Of a stretch of 64,000 nt of DNA, positions 52,521-62,271 are shown one piece after another. Numbering within the stretch: the stretch's first letter is position 1; each line of letters starts with the position of its first letter. The notes below the pieces were generated by a model. It was not told the origin of the DNA. It was given only the letters and a program-made list of their open reading frames with translations, and made no database searches. A program made the position numbers and the translations under genes. Source of the DNA: Bacteroidota bacterium (GTDB lineage: Bacteria > Bacteroidota > Bacteroidia > Cytophagales > Cyclobacteriaceae); the NCBI GenBank assembly GCA_016178785.1, contig JACOSO010000062.1, positions 62,001 to 126,000 of the forward strand, given 5' to 3'.

Positions 52521-54146
52521 TTAAGTCTGAATCACTCCTACATTAAATTTCTCAACAGGCACATGGTTAGCGGCCTCGATGCCCATCGAAATTACTGAAC
52601 GTGTCTCTAAAGGGTCGATTACACCATCCACCCATAATCTCGAGGCAGCATAAAACGGACTCAGTTTTTCATTGTAGCTATCGGCAATTTCTTTGAGTAA
52701 TTTTTTTTCTTCCTCTTCGGAAATCGTTTTGCCTTGCGCCTTCAACGAACTCACCCTGATCTGCAACAACGTTTTTGCGGCAGAGTTTCCACTCATTACA
52801 GCAAGTTGTGAAGTAGGCCATGCGTAAATCAACCGAGGATCATACGCTTTGCCGCACATGGCATAATTGCCGGCTCCGTATGAATTGCCAAGGATAAAAG
52901 TGAATTTCGGAACTGTAGAGTTGGCCATCGCGTTAACCATCTTTGCTCCGTCTTTGATGATACCCCCATGCTCTGCGCGGCTGCCCACCATGAAACCGCT
53001 CACATCTTGAAAAAAAACAAGAGGCACTTTGCGTTGATTGCAATTCATAATGAAGCGCGCTGCTTTATCTGCTGAATCAGAATAAATAACTCCACCCATT
53101 TGCAATTCGCCTTTTTTGGTTTTCACGGTTTTGCGCTGGTTGGCAATGATCCCAACCGCCCAACCATCGATACGAGCATAGCCGCACAAAATTGTTTTTC
53201 CGTAAAGTGGTTTGTATTCTTCAAACGCTGATTGATCAACCAGTCGCTTGATCACATCAAGCATATCATATGGCTTTACGCGATCGGATGGAAAGATGCC
53301 GTAAATCTCTTCTTGTTTTTCTTTCGGCAATTTCGGTTCAGCACGATCGAAGCCGGCTTTCTCAAATGCGCCAATCTTGTCAAACAAATTCCTGATGTAA
53401 TCGAGACACGCCTGATCATTGGGGAATTTATTATCTGTCACACCTGATATTTCGCAATGCGTAGTTGCTCCACCAAGAGTCTCATTGTCAATGTCCTCAC
53501 CTACCGCGGCTTTGACTAAATAAGATCCTGCCAAAAAAATGGACCCTGTCTTATCTACGATCATCGCTTCATCGCTCATGATTGGCAGGTAAGCACCGCC
53601 TGCCACACAACTCCCCATGATTGCAGCAATTTGCACAATGCCCATGGAAGACATCTTTGCATTGTTGCGAAACTGACGACCAAAATGTTCTTTATCAGGA
53701 AAAATTTCGTCCTGCATCGGCAGAAAAACGCCAGCACTATCTACCAAATACACAATCGGCAATCGGTTTTCCATTGCCAACTCTTGGGCGCGTAAATTTT
53801 TCTTGGCCGTGATCGGAAACCATGCGCCCGCCTTCACAGTAGCATCGTTGGCAACAATAACACATTGCCTTCCCTTGATGTAACCGATACCTGTCACCAC
53901 TCCACCTGAAGGGCAACCGCCTTGCTCGATATACATTCCATCACCTACAAAGAGTCCAATTTCTAAAAAGGGAGAATTTTTATCCGCCAGATATTCTATG
54001 CGTTCACGTGCCGTAAGTTTTCCTTTGTCATGCTGTTCTTTAACTTTTTTTTCACCCCCGCCCAGCTTTGTCTTTTTTGCTTTAGCTTTTAATTGGGAAC
54101 AGAGCTGCTTGAACTGGTCTTCGTTCTTATTGAATTCTAAATCCAT
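52521..54146 (-). CDS. Acyl-CoA carboxylase, carboxyltransferase (beta) subunit
   Basis: The 541-residue biotin-dependent carboxyltransferase has two crotonase-like halves. Family segments include GKLTARERIEYLADKNSPF, GYIKGRQCVIVANDATVKAG, YLVDSAGVFLPMQDEIFPD and the second-half VFFQDVSGFMVG and GNSYGAGNYAMCG. It is closest in pattern to methylcrotonyl- or propionyl-CoA carboxylase beta subunits of leucine or odd-chain degradation; the biotinylated alpha subunit is not in this window. It is third in a tight minus-strand set after the amidase and mlaD-like genes (6-bp gaps), an odd functional mix that probably reflects compact gene order. Confidence 0.93.
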   Translation of the reverse strand: MDLEFNKNEDQFKQLCSQLKAKAKKTKLGGGEKKVKEQHDKGKLTARERIEYLADKNSPFLEIGLFVGDGMYIEQGGCPSGGVVTGIGYIKGRQCVIVANDATVKAGAWFPITAKKNLRAQELAMENRLPIVYLVDSAGVFLPMQDEIFPDKEHFGRQFRNNAKMSSMGIVQIAAIMGSCVAGGAYLPIMSDEAMIVDKTGSIFLAGSYLVKAAVGEDIDNETLGGATTHCEISGVTDNKFPNDQACLDYIRNLFDKIGAFEKAGFDRAEPKLPKEKQEEIYGIFPSDRVKPYDMLDVIKRLVDQSAFEEYKPLYGKTILCGYARIDGWAVGIIANQRKTVKTKKGELQMGGVIYSDSADKAARFIMNCNQRKVPLVFFQDVSGFMVGSRAEHGGIIKDGAKMVNAMANSTVPKFTFILGNSYGAGNYAMCGKAYDPRLIYAWPTSQLAVMSGNSAAKTLLQIRVSSLKAQGKTISEEEEKKLLKEIADSYNEKLSPFYAASRLWVDGVIDPLETRSVISMGIEAANHVPVEKFNVGVIQT

Positions 54147-54152
54147 TGAAAA

Positions 54153-55127
54153 TTATTTTTTCTGTGCAGCCGCTTTTTTCTCTTCTTCCTGCTTGCGCAT
54201 GTCACGCTCAACCTTCTTTTTGCTTTTACCCAGGGGGGCAAGGAAATGTTTGGGATTAGTATTAAAATGTTCAGAAAGTTTGTTGAGGCTTTGAATCAAC
54301 CTGTTCATATTCACATACAATGAATCTTCGGTCATCAGCCGTCCAACTGTATTGTTGTTTTTCTTCATCTTCCCCAGCGTTTCGTTCAACGACACGAGTG
54401 CCTGTTGTGTCTTAATCAGCGTTTTGTTTAACTCCACTCTCTTCAGGGAATCTGAAACAACTTTGAAATTGGCCAGCGTGGGTCTTAATTCATCCAGCGT
54501 AGCGTTGATTTTTTCTGCATCAGTTTTAAAGCTTGCTGATAGCTCTTCCATTTTGGTATTGGCAGTAACGAGAGTTTTATTTAGCAGCTCAGGCGTTGAC
54601 TGAAGTTTGGTAAAAATGACATCGAGCTTACTGAAGTTCTTACTTAAATTATCAACAGCTTCGTTAAATTTCCGCAGTGTAGTTTGTAAGTCGGTGGCTA
54701 CCGGGGTTGCTGTTTCAGAAAGCACATCGAACATTCCCTTGGCCACTTGGGTTTTCAGCGTATCCCCTGGTTTAAGCGTCTTATCTGAGTGAACAATTTT
54801 TAGCAGCACCGATTTTCCTCCCAATAGCTCGCTGTTCAAAATTGCTTTGGTGGCATCCGTCAGAACAATGTCAGAATCGATTTCCAGTTCAACCAAAACA
54901 TGGTTGTTTTTCTTCTGAAGGATTTTAATGTGGCTTACGCGCCCCACGGCATAGCCATTCACTAATACAGGATTTGAAATCGCCAATTGATCAATGTTAT
55001 CATAAACAGCATAGTAGATTTTTTTTCTTTCAAAAAAATCGATCCCTTTCAGATAATTGAAGCCGAAGTACAACAGCAGAATACCGGCTGCACTGAACAG
55101 GCCCACTTTTAATTCTTTGTTTTTCAC
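54153..55127 (-). CDS. MlaD/MCE-family lipid-transport substrate-binding protein
   Basis: The 324-residue protein has one N-terminal transmembrane anchor (about 8-25), an MCE domain (about 35-115, with YDNIDQLAISNPVLVNGYAV and ELLGGKSVLL) and long helices (about 140-290) that probably form the tunnel, ending in a basic tail (KSKKKVERDMRKQEEEKKAA). MCE proteins hold phospholipids as part of an ABC transport system between membranes; the ATPase and permease genes (mlaF, mlaE) are not adjacent. It lies 6 bp after the amidase gene and 6 bp before the carboxylase gene. Confidence 0.93.
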   Translation of the reverse strand: MKNKELKVGLFSAAGILLLYFGFNYLKGIDFFERKKIYYAVYDNIDQLAISNPVLVNGYAVGRVSHIKILQKKNNHVLVELEIDSDIVLTDATKAILNSELLGGKSVLLKIVHSDKTLKPGDTLKTQVAKGMFDVLSETATPVATDLQTTLRKFNEAVDNLSKNFSKLDVIFTKLQSTPELLNKTLVTANTKMEELSASFKTDAEKINATLDELRPTLANFKVVSDSLKRVELNKTLIKTQQALVSLNETLGKMKKNNNTVGRLMTEDSLYVNMNRLIQSLNKLSEHFNTNPKHFLAPLGKSKKKVERDMRKQEEEKKAAAQKK

Positions 55128-55133
55128 AGCGTA

Positions 55134-55913
55134 TTAGTTTACTGATTCAATTTCGGATTTGTATTCTTTAAAGGCATGGAAGATTCCTTCGGCAATCGAG
55201 TCTTGTCCTGCGCTGCTCAACAAAAAATTCTCTTCTTTCACATTCGATAAAAATCCCGTCTCAATCAGGACACTCGGCATAGCTGTTCGCCACAACACCC
55301 AAAACCCTGCCTGCTTAACCCCCCGGCTGTAGCGGCCCGCTGTTTTTTTGAATTGTTCTTCAACCTTTTGCGCAAACAGTAAACTACTTTCCTGATAGGC
55401 ACTCTGATTAATTGAAAACAAAATATACGACTCCGTACTGCCAGGGTCGAAACCTTCATATTTCTCTCTGTAATTTTCGTCCATGAGTATAACTGAGTTT
55501 TCGCGCTTGGCAATCTCAAAGTTTCCTTTGTCTTTCTTTAATCCCATCACGTAAGTCTCAGTACCATAGGCTGTCGAGCCACTCAACGCATTGGCGTGCA
55601 CACAAATAAAAAGATCAGCCTTTGCTTTGTTGGCCAACTCGGCTCTGTCTTCGAGCGATAAGTACCGATCGTCTTTGCGGGTATAGACCACCTTCACGTC
55701 AGGCAAGTTTTTTTCGATGTATGCCCCGAACTTCAAAGAGATTTTCAAAGCCACATCTTTTTCTTTTGATTTTTTGCCCATCGTACCAGGGTCAGCGCCT
55801 CCATGACCAGGGTCAATCACCACAATACGCAACCGGCCCGACCTAAAAGGGGTGGCGGATAAGTTTAGCAGGATAATTGCTATGAACAGGGACTTTAACC
55901 CTATATTCCTCAC
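55134..55913 (-). CDS. N-acetylmuramoyl-L-alanine amidase (Amidase_3)
   Basis: The ~260-residue amidase has zinc-site features IDPGHGGADPGTMG, the Glu in KEKDVALKI, the ICVHANALSG His and the C-terminal VLIETGFLSN Glu. It cleaves the stem peptide from muramic acid in peptidoglycan. The start is placed at the GTG at 55913, which yields a signal-like N-terminus (KSLFIAIILLNLSATPF). A longer frame reaching 56030 contains no signal and overlaps the lptD start. It is divergent from lptD across a 100-bp region containing a 16-bp palindrome, and first in amidase-mlaD-carboxylase. Confidence 0.9.
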   Translation of the reverse strand: MRNIGLKSLFIAIILLNLSATPFRSGRLRIVVIDPGHGGADPGTMGKKSKEKDVALKISLKFGAYIEKNLPDVKVVYTRKDDRYLSLEDRAELANKAKADLFICVHANALSGSTAYGTETYVMGLKKDKGNFEIAKRENSVILMDENYREKYEGFDPGSTESYILFSINQSAYQESSLLFAQKVEEQFKKTAGRYSRGVKQAGFWVLWRTAMPSVLIETGFLSNVKEENFLLSSAGQDSIAEGIFHAFKEYKSEIESVN

Positions 55914-55943
55914 AAGAGTGGCGATGTGTGGCAGAATTGAAAT

Positions 55944-55959
55944 AACTTTACGTAAAGTT
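55944..55959. promoter_or_regulatory. Perfect 16-bp palindrome between amidase and lptD
   Basis: AACTTTACGTAAAGTT lies in the middle of the 100-bp divergent promoter region of two envelope genes. It is probably a regulator site or fortuitous AT-rich symmetry; no regulator gene is adjacent. Confidence 0.5.
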
Positions 55960-56013
55960 GTGAATTTTTCGCAACATGGTAAACATCTATTAACCTTGAC
56001 CGGCAAAGGCATT

Positions 56014-58731
56014 GTGGTTCGATTATTCATTTTTTTGATTGTCTTTGCCTTTTTTCAGATTAGGACATTTGGTCAAGGGAGACCCAAAGCGCCTGTACCA
56101 AAACCCTCTGTTAGCGACTCGGTTCGTTCAAAAACTAAACTCTCGTTTGCTGACACCGTAAAAGCGAAAAAGGACACCACAAAGACAAAGAAAGGAGACA
56201 TCGAATCTACGATTGTTTATTCGGCTGAGGATTCGATCATTTCAGAGCTCTCATCAAAAATTGTGAAGCTCTATGGCAACGCAAAAGTGACCTACGGCCA
56301 GATTAATCTCGATGCCGAAGAAATTCTGATCGACTATGAAAAATCAACCATCACGGCTAATGGCAAAAAAGACTCTACCGGCAAGTTGGTAGGTTTTCCT
56401 GTTTTTAAGGATGGGCAGGAAACTTACGAGACTAAAGGGATGGTTTACAATTTCAAAACCAAGAAGGCAAAAATCACCGAAGTAGTGACCAAGCAAGGTG
56501 AAGGGTTTATGCATGGTCAATCCGTTTTCAAAAATGAAAAGAATGATGTCTTCACGATAAACAATGCCTACACCACTTGTGATCTTGCAGATCCTCATTA
56601 CCGAATTATTTCCAAAAAAGCGAAAGCAATCTCTGGAGACAAGATCGTAACCGGGCCGTTTTATATGGAGTTCAACCATGTGCCCACGCCCTTGGGGTTT
56701 GCGTTCGGAATTTTTCCATCACAGAAACAAGGTCAATCGGGAATTATAGTCCCGGCCTATGGCGAAGAACAGACCCGCGGGTTTTTCTTGCGCAGAGGCG
56801 GATATTATTTTCACGTCAATGATTATTTTGATTTAACTGCCACGGCAGATATGTATTCAAAAGGATCTACGGGATTGTATCTCACCAGCAATTACATCAG
56901 CCGGTACAAGTATTCAGGCAACGTAAGTTTTTCTTTTACTAATAATGTTTACACTCAGCAGATCGAAAAGCCGGACGTTAGAAAAGATTTTAGTTTGACA
57001 TGGAGCCATTCGCCACGGTCAAAGGGCACCGCACGCTTTGCAGCTTCAGTCAATGCTGCCACCAGCACCAACAACAGCAATAACTTCCTGGGAATGGGTC
57101 AAGCCAATTTGGCGCAGAACCAAAACGCCAACATGCAGCGAAAAGCGAGTTCGAACATTTCATTTTCAAAATCATTTCCCGGCACGCCATTCTCGCTTGC
57201 TATGAACATGCGGCACAATCAAGACTTTAGCACGCGCAGAGTTGATTTATCATTACCTGACATCAGTTTTAACGTCAACAACATTTACCCTTTAAAAAAA
57301 TCGGAGAAAAGAATACTCCAGAACCTGCAGTTCAAATACACGATGAATGCCACTAACCAAATCAACAATGATCTGGGGTTCATCGCCAAAAATAAAGATG
57401 GTACACTTCGTGATAGCATTGGAGCGTTCAACGGGCAAAACCTTCCCCTCTTTTTTCAAAATGCAAACAAGGGGGTGCGGCACGTCATACCCCTCAGCAC
57501 CTCCTTCAAAGTTTTTAAATATTTTACAGTCACCACCTCGGCCAATTATACTGAACTTTGGTATTTTGATAAATTAGTTTGGGGGCCCAAGTCTTCAAGT
57601 GCCTTAACATTGGGGACATCGGCTGTGAAAATCGATACGGTCCATCAGTTCAATCGCGAATCGTTTTACAATTTATCGATGGGTATAACCTCGCGCATCT
57701 ATGGAACCTATTTAGCAAAAAACAAGACGGCCCGAATAAGGGCCATCCGCCATTTAATGACGCCCACCATCGGCTTCAGCTATAGCCCCGATTTTTCTGA
57801 TCCCAAATATGGGTATTATCAAAAGGTTGGTCTTACCGATGGAACCGGAAAGCCCTACACTGTTTTGAAATCAATTCACGAGGGATTTATTTATGGGCAG
57901 GCGCCCTCCGGAAAAAGTGAGTCGATGAGCATTGGCCTTGGTAATACTCTGGAGATGAAAGTACGCAAACCGAAAGATACAGTCGACAGAAAAATATCAT
58001 TACTCAATAACCTTTCTTTGGGAACGGCTTATAATTTCCTAGCCGATTCATTTAAGCTTGCCCCCATCAGTATCAGTGCAAACTCGAACATACTTGACAA
58101 TAAAATCAATATCAACCTTGGTGCATCATTGGACCCTTATCAATACCGAAATGGACGAGTGGGAACTGACGCCCACGATCAACCCGTTTACAACGTGTTC
58201 AGGTTAAGTCGCTATGCCTGGGACGCGGGTGGCTTGGGGCGTATAACCTCAGCGAATCTTGCCCTCAGCACTAACTTGAGCAAGAAGGGTCAGAAAAAAG
58301 ACGCTGAAACACGCGAGAAAATTGGCAAATCAAACGCTCCCCAAGCGGATAAAGAATATTTGTTAAAGCATCCGGATACTTATGTCGATTTTACAATTCC
58401 CTGGAATTTGCGTTTGAGTTACAACGCTTCTTACAGCAGAACTACCGGTAAGGCCAGTATTGTACAATCAGCCAATTTTTCCGGGGATCTGAGTTTAAGT
58501 GAAAAGTGGAAGATCACCTACAGTGCAGGTTATGATTTTGTAAATCACGCCATCACCCAAACTAATCTTGGACTCAGCCGCGATTTGCACTGCTGGCAAA
58601 TGTCACTCAATTGGGTGCCTTTCGGAAAATTCCAATCGTACGTATTCAACATCGGTATAAAATCTTCTTTGCTAAAAGATTTGAAACTCAACCGCACACG
58701 AAGTTTCGTTGACTCACAGCAGGGGTATTAA
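56014..58731 (+). CDS. lptD: Outer-membrane LPS assembly protein LptD
   Basis: About 905 residues from the GTG at 56014, which gives a clean signal peptide (VRLFIFLIVFAFF to TFGQ). The frame is open 54 codons upstream but that part overlaps the amidase gene and looks noncoding. After a Pro/Lys/Thr-rich linker come the OstA/LptA-like beta-jelly roll (about 85-200, with KLYGNAKVTYGQINLDAEEI and YNFKTKKAKITEVV) and the LptD C-terminal barrel. Bacteroidota LptD inserts LPS with LptE. Gene order amidase-lptD divergent is seen in many Bacteroidota. The 3' end converges on lysS. Confidence 0.93.
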   Translation: MVRLFIFLIVFAFFQIRTFGQGRPKAPVPKPSVSDSVRSKTKLSFADTVKAKKDTTKTKKGDIESTIVYSAEDSIISELSSKIVKLYGNAKVTYGQINLDAEEILIDYEKSTITANGKKDSTGKLVGFPVFKDGQETYETKGMVYNFKTKKAKITEVVTKQGEGFMHGQSVFKNEKNDVFTINNAYTTCDLADPHYRIISKKAKAISGDKIVTGPFYMEFNHVPTPLGFAFGIFPSQKQGQSGIIVPAYGEEQTRGFFLRRGGYYFHVNDYFDLTATADMYSKGSTGLYLTSNYISRYKYSGNVSFSFTNNVYTQQIEKPDVRKDFSLTWSHSPRSKGTARFAASVNAATSTNNSNNFLGMGQANLAQNQNANMQRKASSNISFSKSFPGTPFSLAMNMRHNQDFSTRRVDLSLPDISFNVNNIYPLKKSEKRILQNLQFKYTMNATNQINNDLGFIAKNKDGTLRDSIGAFNGQNLPLFFQNANKGVRHVIPLSTSFKVFKYFTVTTSANYTELWYFDKLVWGPKSSSALTLGTSAVKIDTVHQFNRESFYNLSMGITSRIYGTYLAKNKTARIRAIRHLMTPTIGFSYSPDFSDPKYGYYQKVGLTDGTGKPYTVLKSIHEGFIYGQAPSGKSESMSIGLGNTLEMKVRKPKDTVDRKISLLNNLSLGTAYNFLADSFKLAPISISANSNILDNKININLGASLDPYQYRNGRVGTDAHDQPVYNVFRLSRYAWDAGGLGRITSANLALSTNLSKKGQKKDAETREKIGKSNAPQADKEYLLKHPDTYVDFTIPWNLRLSYNASYSRTTGKASIVQSANFSGDLSLSEKWKITYSAGYDFVNHAITQTNLGLSRDLHCWQMSLNWVPFGKFQSYVFNIGIKSSLLKDLKLNRTRSFVDSQQGY

Positions 58732-58750
58732 ATGATTTGAAAATGCCTTG

Positions 58751-58811
58751 ATTTGAAGATTTGAAAATGAAATTTCAAAGATCCAATTTTCAAATTAGGT
58801 CATCTTCAAAT
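58751..58811. repeat. AT-rich long hairpin between convergent lptD and lysS
   Basis: ATTTGAAGAT (58751-58760) pairs perfectly with ATCTTCAAAT (58802-58811), and inner TTTGAAAAT (58760-58768) with ATTTTCAAA (58786-58794). It is built from TTTGAA words and probably works as a bidirectional terminator. Confidence 0.65.
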
Positions 58812-58826
58812 TTTCAAATTAAATAA

Positions 58827-60551
58827 TTATTTCATCCAGCCTTCGATTTCCTGAAGCGTGGGGTTTTGAACTGAATCCAATTTTAATTTCTTCCTCATAC
58901 CCGGAATGTCGTTGAAAAGTTTTGACGGCTTAATCTCTTTCAACTGAGCTGCAGACCTGATTCCCAATTTTTCGATGATGGGAAAAAGTTCAGCGCGAAT
59001 GCCTAGTGATTCAAATTCCTTTGCCGAATCAACTTCCGTTTTTTTCTCAGGCTTCATCTGTGGAAAGAAAATCACGTCTTGAATGGAAGGTGAGTTAGTC
59101 ATAATCATACTCAAGCGATCGATACCTATACCAAGACCAGCGGTTGGTGGCATTCCATATTCCAACGCACGCAGGAAATCTTCATCGAGTGTCATGGCTT
59201 CTTCATCGCCACGTTTCCCTAAGGCTACTTGCTCCTCAAAACGTTGACGTTGATCGATAGGGTCGTTCAACTCAGAGAATGCATTGCAAATTTCCTTTCG
59301 ATTGCAAATAGCCTCAAAGCGTTCAACTAATCCCGCTTTGCTGCGATGCTTCTTTGCCAGCGGAGACATCTCGAGTGGATAATCGGTGATAAACGTAGGT
59401 TGAATTAACTCATGCTCGCACTTCTCACCAAAAATCTGATCGATCAACTTCCCTTTTCCCATGGTGTCATCCATTGGTACATGAAGTTCGCGGCAGGTTT
59501 GACGCAACTGATTTTCATCCATTGAAGAAATATCAATGCCGGTAAAATGTTGGATGGCTTCGTACATGGTAAATCGTTTCCATGGCCGCTTGAAATCGAT
59601 GATGTTTTCTCCCACTTTAACTTGGGTAGAACCGTGAAGGTCAATCGCCACCTTTTCAATCATCTCTTCCACAAGATTCATCATCCACTGATAGTCTTTG
59701 TAGGCCACGTACAATTCCACCTGTGTGAATTCCGGATTATGGAAGCGCGACATCCCTTCGTTGCGGAAGTCCTTGCTAAATTCATACACTCCATTAAAAC
59801 CGCCAACAATCAATCGCTTCAAATAAAGTTCGTTGGCGATACGCAAATACAAGGTCATGTCCAATGTATTGTGATGCGTTTTGAACGGCTTCGCAGCTGC
59901 ACCACCATAAAGAGGTTGCAAAATCGGAGTCTCAACCTCGAGGTATTCTTGTTTATTAAGATACTCTCGCATGGAGTTCACCAACTTTGTTCTCTTCACA
60001 AAAGCATCGCGCACTTGAGGATTGACTACAAGATCAACATACCTCATGCGGTAACGCTGCTCAGGGTCAGTGAAGGCATCATGCAAATGAATATTGCCCT
60101 GCTCATCTTTTGTTTCTTTCACGATTGGCAACGGTCGTAATGATTTCGAAAGCACCGTAAAACTTTTTGCGTGAATGGATTTTTCACCTGTTTGTGTAGT
60201 AAATGCAAATCCTTTTACCCCTATGATGTCGCCAATGTCGAGCAGCTTCTTGAATACAATATTATAGAGTGTTTTATCTTCATCCGGGCAAAGATCATCT
60301 CTTCGAAAATAAACTTGAACACGTCCGGTTTCATCTTGTAGCTCGGCAAATGATGCATTGCCCATCACTCTTCTTGACATGATCCTGCCCGCAATCGACA
60401 AATCTTTTCCTTCCAGCGAAGAATAATCTTTATGGAAGCCATCGGCATTTAGGTTCACTTCAAATAACTCGGCCGGATACGGATTGATACCGAGTTTATT
60501 CAACTCCTCCATACTTTGCCTGCGGATGGATTCTTGTTCGCTTAGTTGCAT
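58827..60551 (-). CDS. lysS: Lysyl-tRNA synthetase (class II)
   Basis: The 574-residue enzyme has an OB-fold anticodon domain (about 45-155) and a class II core: motif 2 [19 protein letters not shown] and motif 3 [16 protein letters not shown]-terminal extension of ~60 residues ([20 protein letters not shown] onwards, then [15 protein letters not shown]) exceeds the ~500-residue E. coli enzyme; similar extensions are common in Bacteroidota. It charges tRNA-Lys. The promoter must lie in the repeat-bearing 118-bp gap upstream. Confidence 0.97.
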   Translation of the reverse strand: MQLSEQESIRRQSMEELNKLGINPYPAELFEVNLNADGFHKDYSSLEGKDLSIAGRIMSRRVMGNASFAELQDETGRVQVYFRRDDLCPDEDKTLYNIVFKKLLDIGDIIGVKGFAFTTQTGEKSIHAKSFTVLSKSLRPLPIVKETKDEQGNIHLHDAFTDPEQRYRMRYVDLVVNPQVRDAFVKRTKLVNSMREYLNKQEYLEVETPILQPLYGGAAAKPFKTHHNTLDMTLYLRIANELYLKRLIVGGFNGVYEFSKDFRNEGMSRFHNPEFTQVELYVAYKDYQWMMNLVEEMIEKVAIDLHGSTQVKVGENIIDFKRPWKRFTMYEAIQHFTGIDISSMDENQLRQTCRELHVPMDDTMGKGKLIDQIFGEKCEHELIQPTFITDYPLEMSPLAKKHRSKAGLVERFEAICNRKEICNAFSELNDPIDQRQRFEEQVALGKRGDEEAMTLDEDFLRALEYGMPPTAGLGIGIDRLSMIMTNSPSIQDVIFFPQMKPEKKTEVDSAKEFESLGIRAELFPIIEKLGIRSAAQLKEIKPSKLFNDIPGMRKKLKLDSVQNPTLQEIEGWMK

Positions 60552-60588
60552 AGCTTTCTACTTGATTTAATTAACATCATTGGATTTT

Positions 60589-60666
60589 CTTTGCGAACTC
60601 TGCGTGGATTCTTTGCGAGCTTTGCGTTAAAAATTTTCAAACCGCAAAGGCGCGAGGGCGCAAAGG
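60589..60666. repeat. CTTTGCG-type inverted repeat upstream of lysS
   Basis: Three left-hand words (CTTTGCGAAC, CTTTGCGAGC, TTTGCG) face CCGCAAAGG and CGCAAAGG across AAAATTTTC. Similar CTTTGCG/CGCAAAG intergenic repeats are, from general knowledge, dispersed in many bacterial genomes, including Bacteroidota. It can fold into an imperfect GC-rich hairpin and sits in the lysS promoter area. Confidence 0.6.
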
Positions 60667-60668
60667 TA

Positions 60669-60957
60669 TCAGACAAAGATGGCATCTCTCATAATTAGAT
60701 TTCGGGCCGATGGCTTGATGAATTTCTCATCAAATATCCACGGGGACCTTGAATTTTTTCTCGAGTAGTTCTTGAATCTGATATTTCTTATCAAATAAGT
60801 TTTGGGTGTTCGGCTCAAACTCAATAATAATATCAAGGTCATTGGCATTCTCTGATCTTGCAACTGATCCGAAAAGGCCAAGTTTCTGAAGTTGGAAATT
60901 CCGAAACAGGCTTTCCTTCTGACTAAACAAAAACTCAAGTACTTCTTCTTTTTTCAT
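60669..60957 (-). pseudogene. MNT-type nucleotidyltransferase gene with frameshift
   Basis: From the ATG at 60957 the frame encodes the MNT core (LQKLGLFGSVARSENANDLD, the GSxxR...DLDI nucleotidyltransferase motif) and stops at 60730 after KVPVDI. The adjacent frame continues FDEKFIKPSARNLIMRDAIFV and stops at 60669, which is the normal C-terminus of small MNT proteins (VDI/V...KPxxxxxIxxEAIxV). One base change around 60733 would restore a ~96-residue protein. MNT domains act as antitoxins that AMPylate HEPN toxins; no HEPN gene is adjacent, so this is a solitary remnant or a sequencing error. Confidence 0.72.
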
Positions 60958-60996
60958 CTGAGAGCAAAGGTAGGAATTCACGTTAAAATAAGGCAA

Positions 60997-62181
60997 TCAC
61001 CTTCCATTCCTTCTACGTTTCAATTCTTTTCTGATCAACAGCAGCTCCCTGCTGCTCTGGCCTGCTACCGAAGTATTTTCAGCAGCTCTCCGCAAGAGGT
61101 AGGGCATCACCGATTCAACAGGGCCATAAGGAACATATTTGGCAACGTTGTACCCTGCTTTAGCTAAGTTGAAAGAGATGTTATCGCTCATACCGAGCAA
61201 TTGTGCAAACCAAATATGAGGATCGTTATGCTTCAATCCTTTTTGATGAATCAATGAAGCCAGAAATTGATTGCTAAATTCATTATGCGACCCGCACATT
61301 AACGAAATTCGATCTTTATTATCCACACAAAATTGAAGTCCATCATTGAATGCCTTATCGGTCGCTTCTTTGCTCGGATGGATAGGGTTAGGATAAATCA
61401 TCTTCAGTGCGCGAGCAGCCTCTTTTTCCATATAAGCTCCTCGAACCAGCTTTGCACCAAAAAAAATATTTTGCTTTGTAGCCACCGCAAAAGCACTCTT
61501 CAAATTGCCCAGCATATCGGCACGGTACATTTGAAAAGTATTGAACACAATTGCTTTTTCACCATTGTACTTTTGCATCATGGCATATGCCATCTCATCG
61601 ATCGGATTCTGAATCCAACTGTCTTCCGCATCAATAAGCACTCGAACACCGGAACTAAAAGCTTTTTTGCAGATCCGATCAACCCGATCCTGAACGCGCC
61701 CCCATGCCGATTTTTCTTCTTCTGATAAGTTTCCCTTGGCTTGAATTTTTTCGAGCAGATCAAAAGCACCTAGCCCAGTCACTTTAAAAACACTGAACGG
61801 TATGGCCGGATTGCCTTTTGCTTTTTCAATAGTACCAATGATTTCTTTTGCCGTTTGATCAAACACCGCTTCAGTCTCTTCTCCTTCGATAGAGTAATCC
61901 AGTATGGTTCCGATCTTAAACTTTGAGAGGTTTTGAATTGTCTTATCGCTTTGATCAATGGTCTCTCCTCCGCAGAAATGTTCAAACACAGTGGATCGGA
62001 TCAAACCTTTCACCGGCAGCCTTAAGTTGAGGCTTACTTTGGCCAGACTGGTGGCAACGGAAGAAATCAACGGGTGGTTAACCAAGGAGAAAATCAGATG
62101 CGCTTTTTTCAGCTGGCTATCGCTCTTATAAGAGAAGGCAACAGCCGTATCATCAAAACGTACAATGGGGTCAGATTCCAT
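60997..62181 (-). CDS. Proline dehydrogenase (FAD)
   Basis: The 394-residue stand-alone ProDH (monofunctional, unlike PutA) has barrel segments VLIDAEDSWIQNPIDEMAYA, FNTFQMYRADM, KLVRGAYMEKEAARA and the C-terminal YVPYGPVESVMPYLLRRAAEN, which carries the substrate-binding Arg pair. It oxidises proline to pyrroline-5-carboxylate with electron transfer to quinone. No P5C dehydrogenase is adjacent. It is divergent from aroB, 90 bp between starts. Confidence 0.93.
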   Translation of the reverse strand: MESDPIVRFDDTAVAFSYKSDSQLKKAHLIFSLVNHPLISSVATSLAKVSLNLRLPVKGLIRSTVFEHFCGGETIDQSDKTIQNLSKFKIGTILDYSIEGEETEAVFDQTAKEIIGTIEKAKGNPAIPFSVFKVTGLGAFDLLEKIQAKGNLSEEEKSAWGRVQDRVDRICKKAFSSGVRVLIDAEDSWIQNPIDEMAYAMMQKYNGEKAIVFNTFQMYRADMLGNLKSAFAVATKQNIFFGAKLVRGAYMEKEAARALKMIYPNPIHPSKEATDKAFNDGLQFCVDNKDRISLMCGSHNEFSNQFLASLIHQKGLKHNDPHIWFAQLLGMSDNISFNLAKAGYNVAKYVPYGPVESVMPYLLRRAAENTSVAGQSSRELLLIRKELKRRRNGR

Positions 62182-62271
62182 GTTCTGGATTTAGGCCGCA
62201 AATATAGCACGACAAACTTTTTATTCGATGATAAAAATTTGGCGTACTTTGTTTCCATCAATTCATTGAAT

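Noticed and set aside
55852-56013. N-terminal extension of lptD to the ATG at 55852
   Set aside because: It overlaps the amidase gene and would bury the signal peptide inside the protein.
62074-62271. N-terminal extension of aroB
   Set aside because: It overlaps the divergent proline dehydrogenase gene and shows no AroB family sequence before the ATG at 62272.
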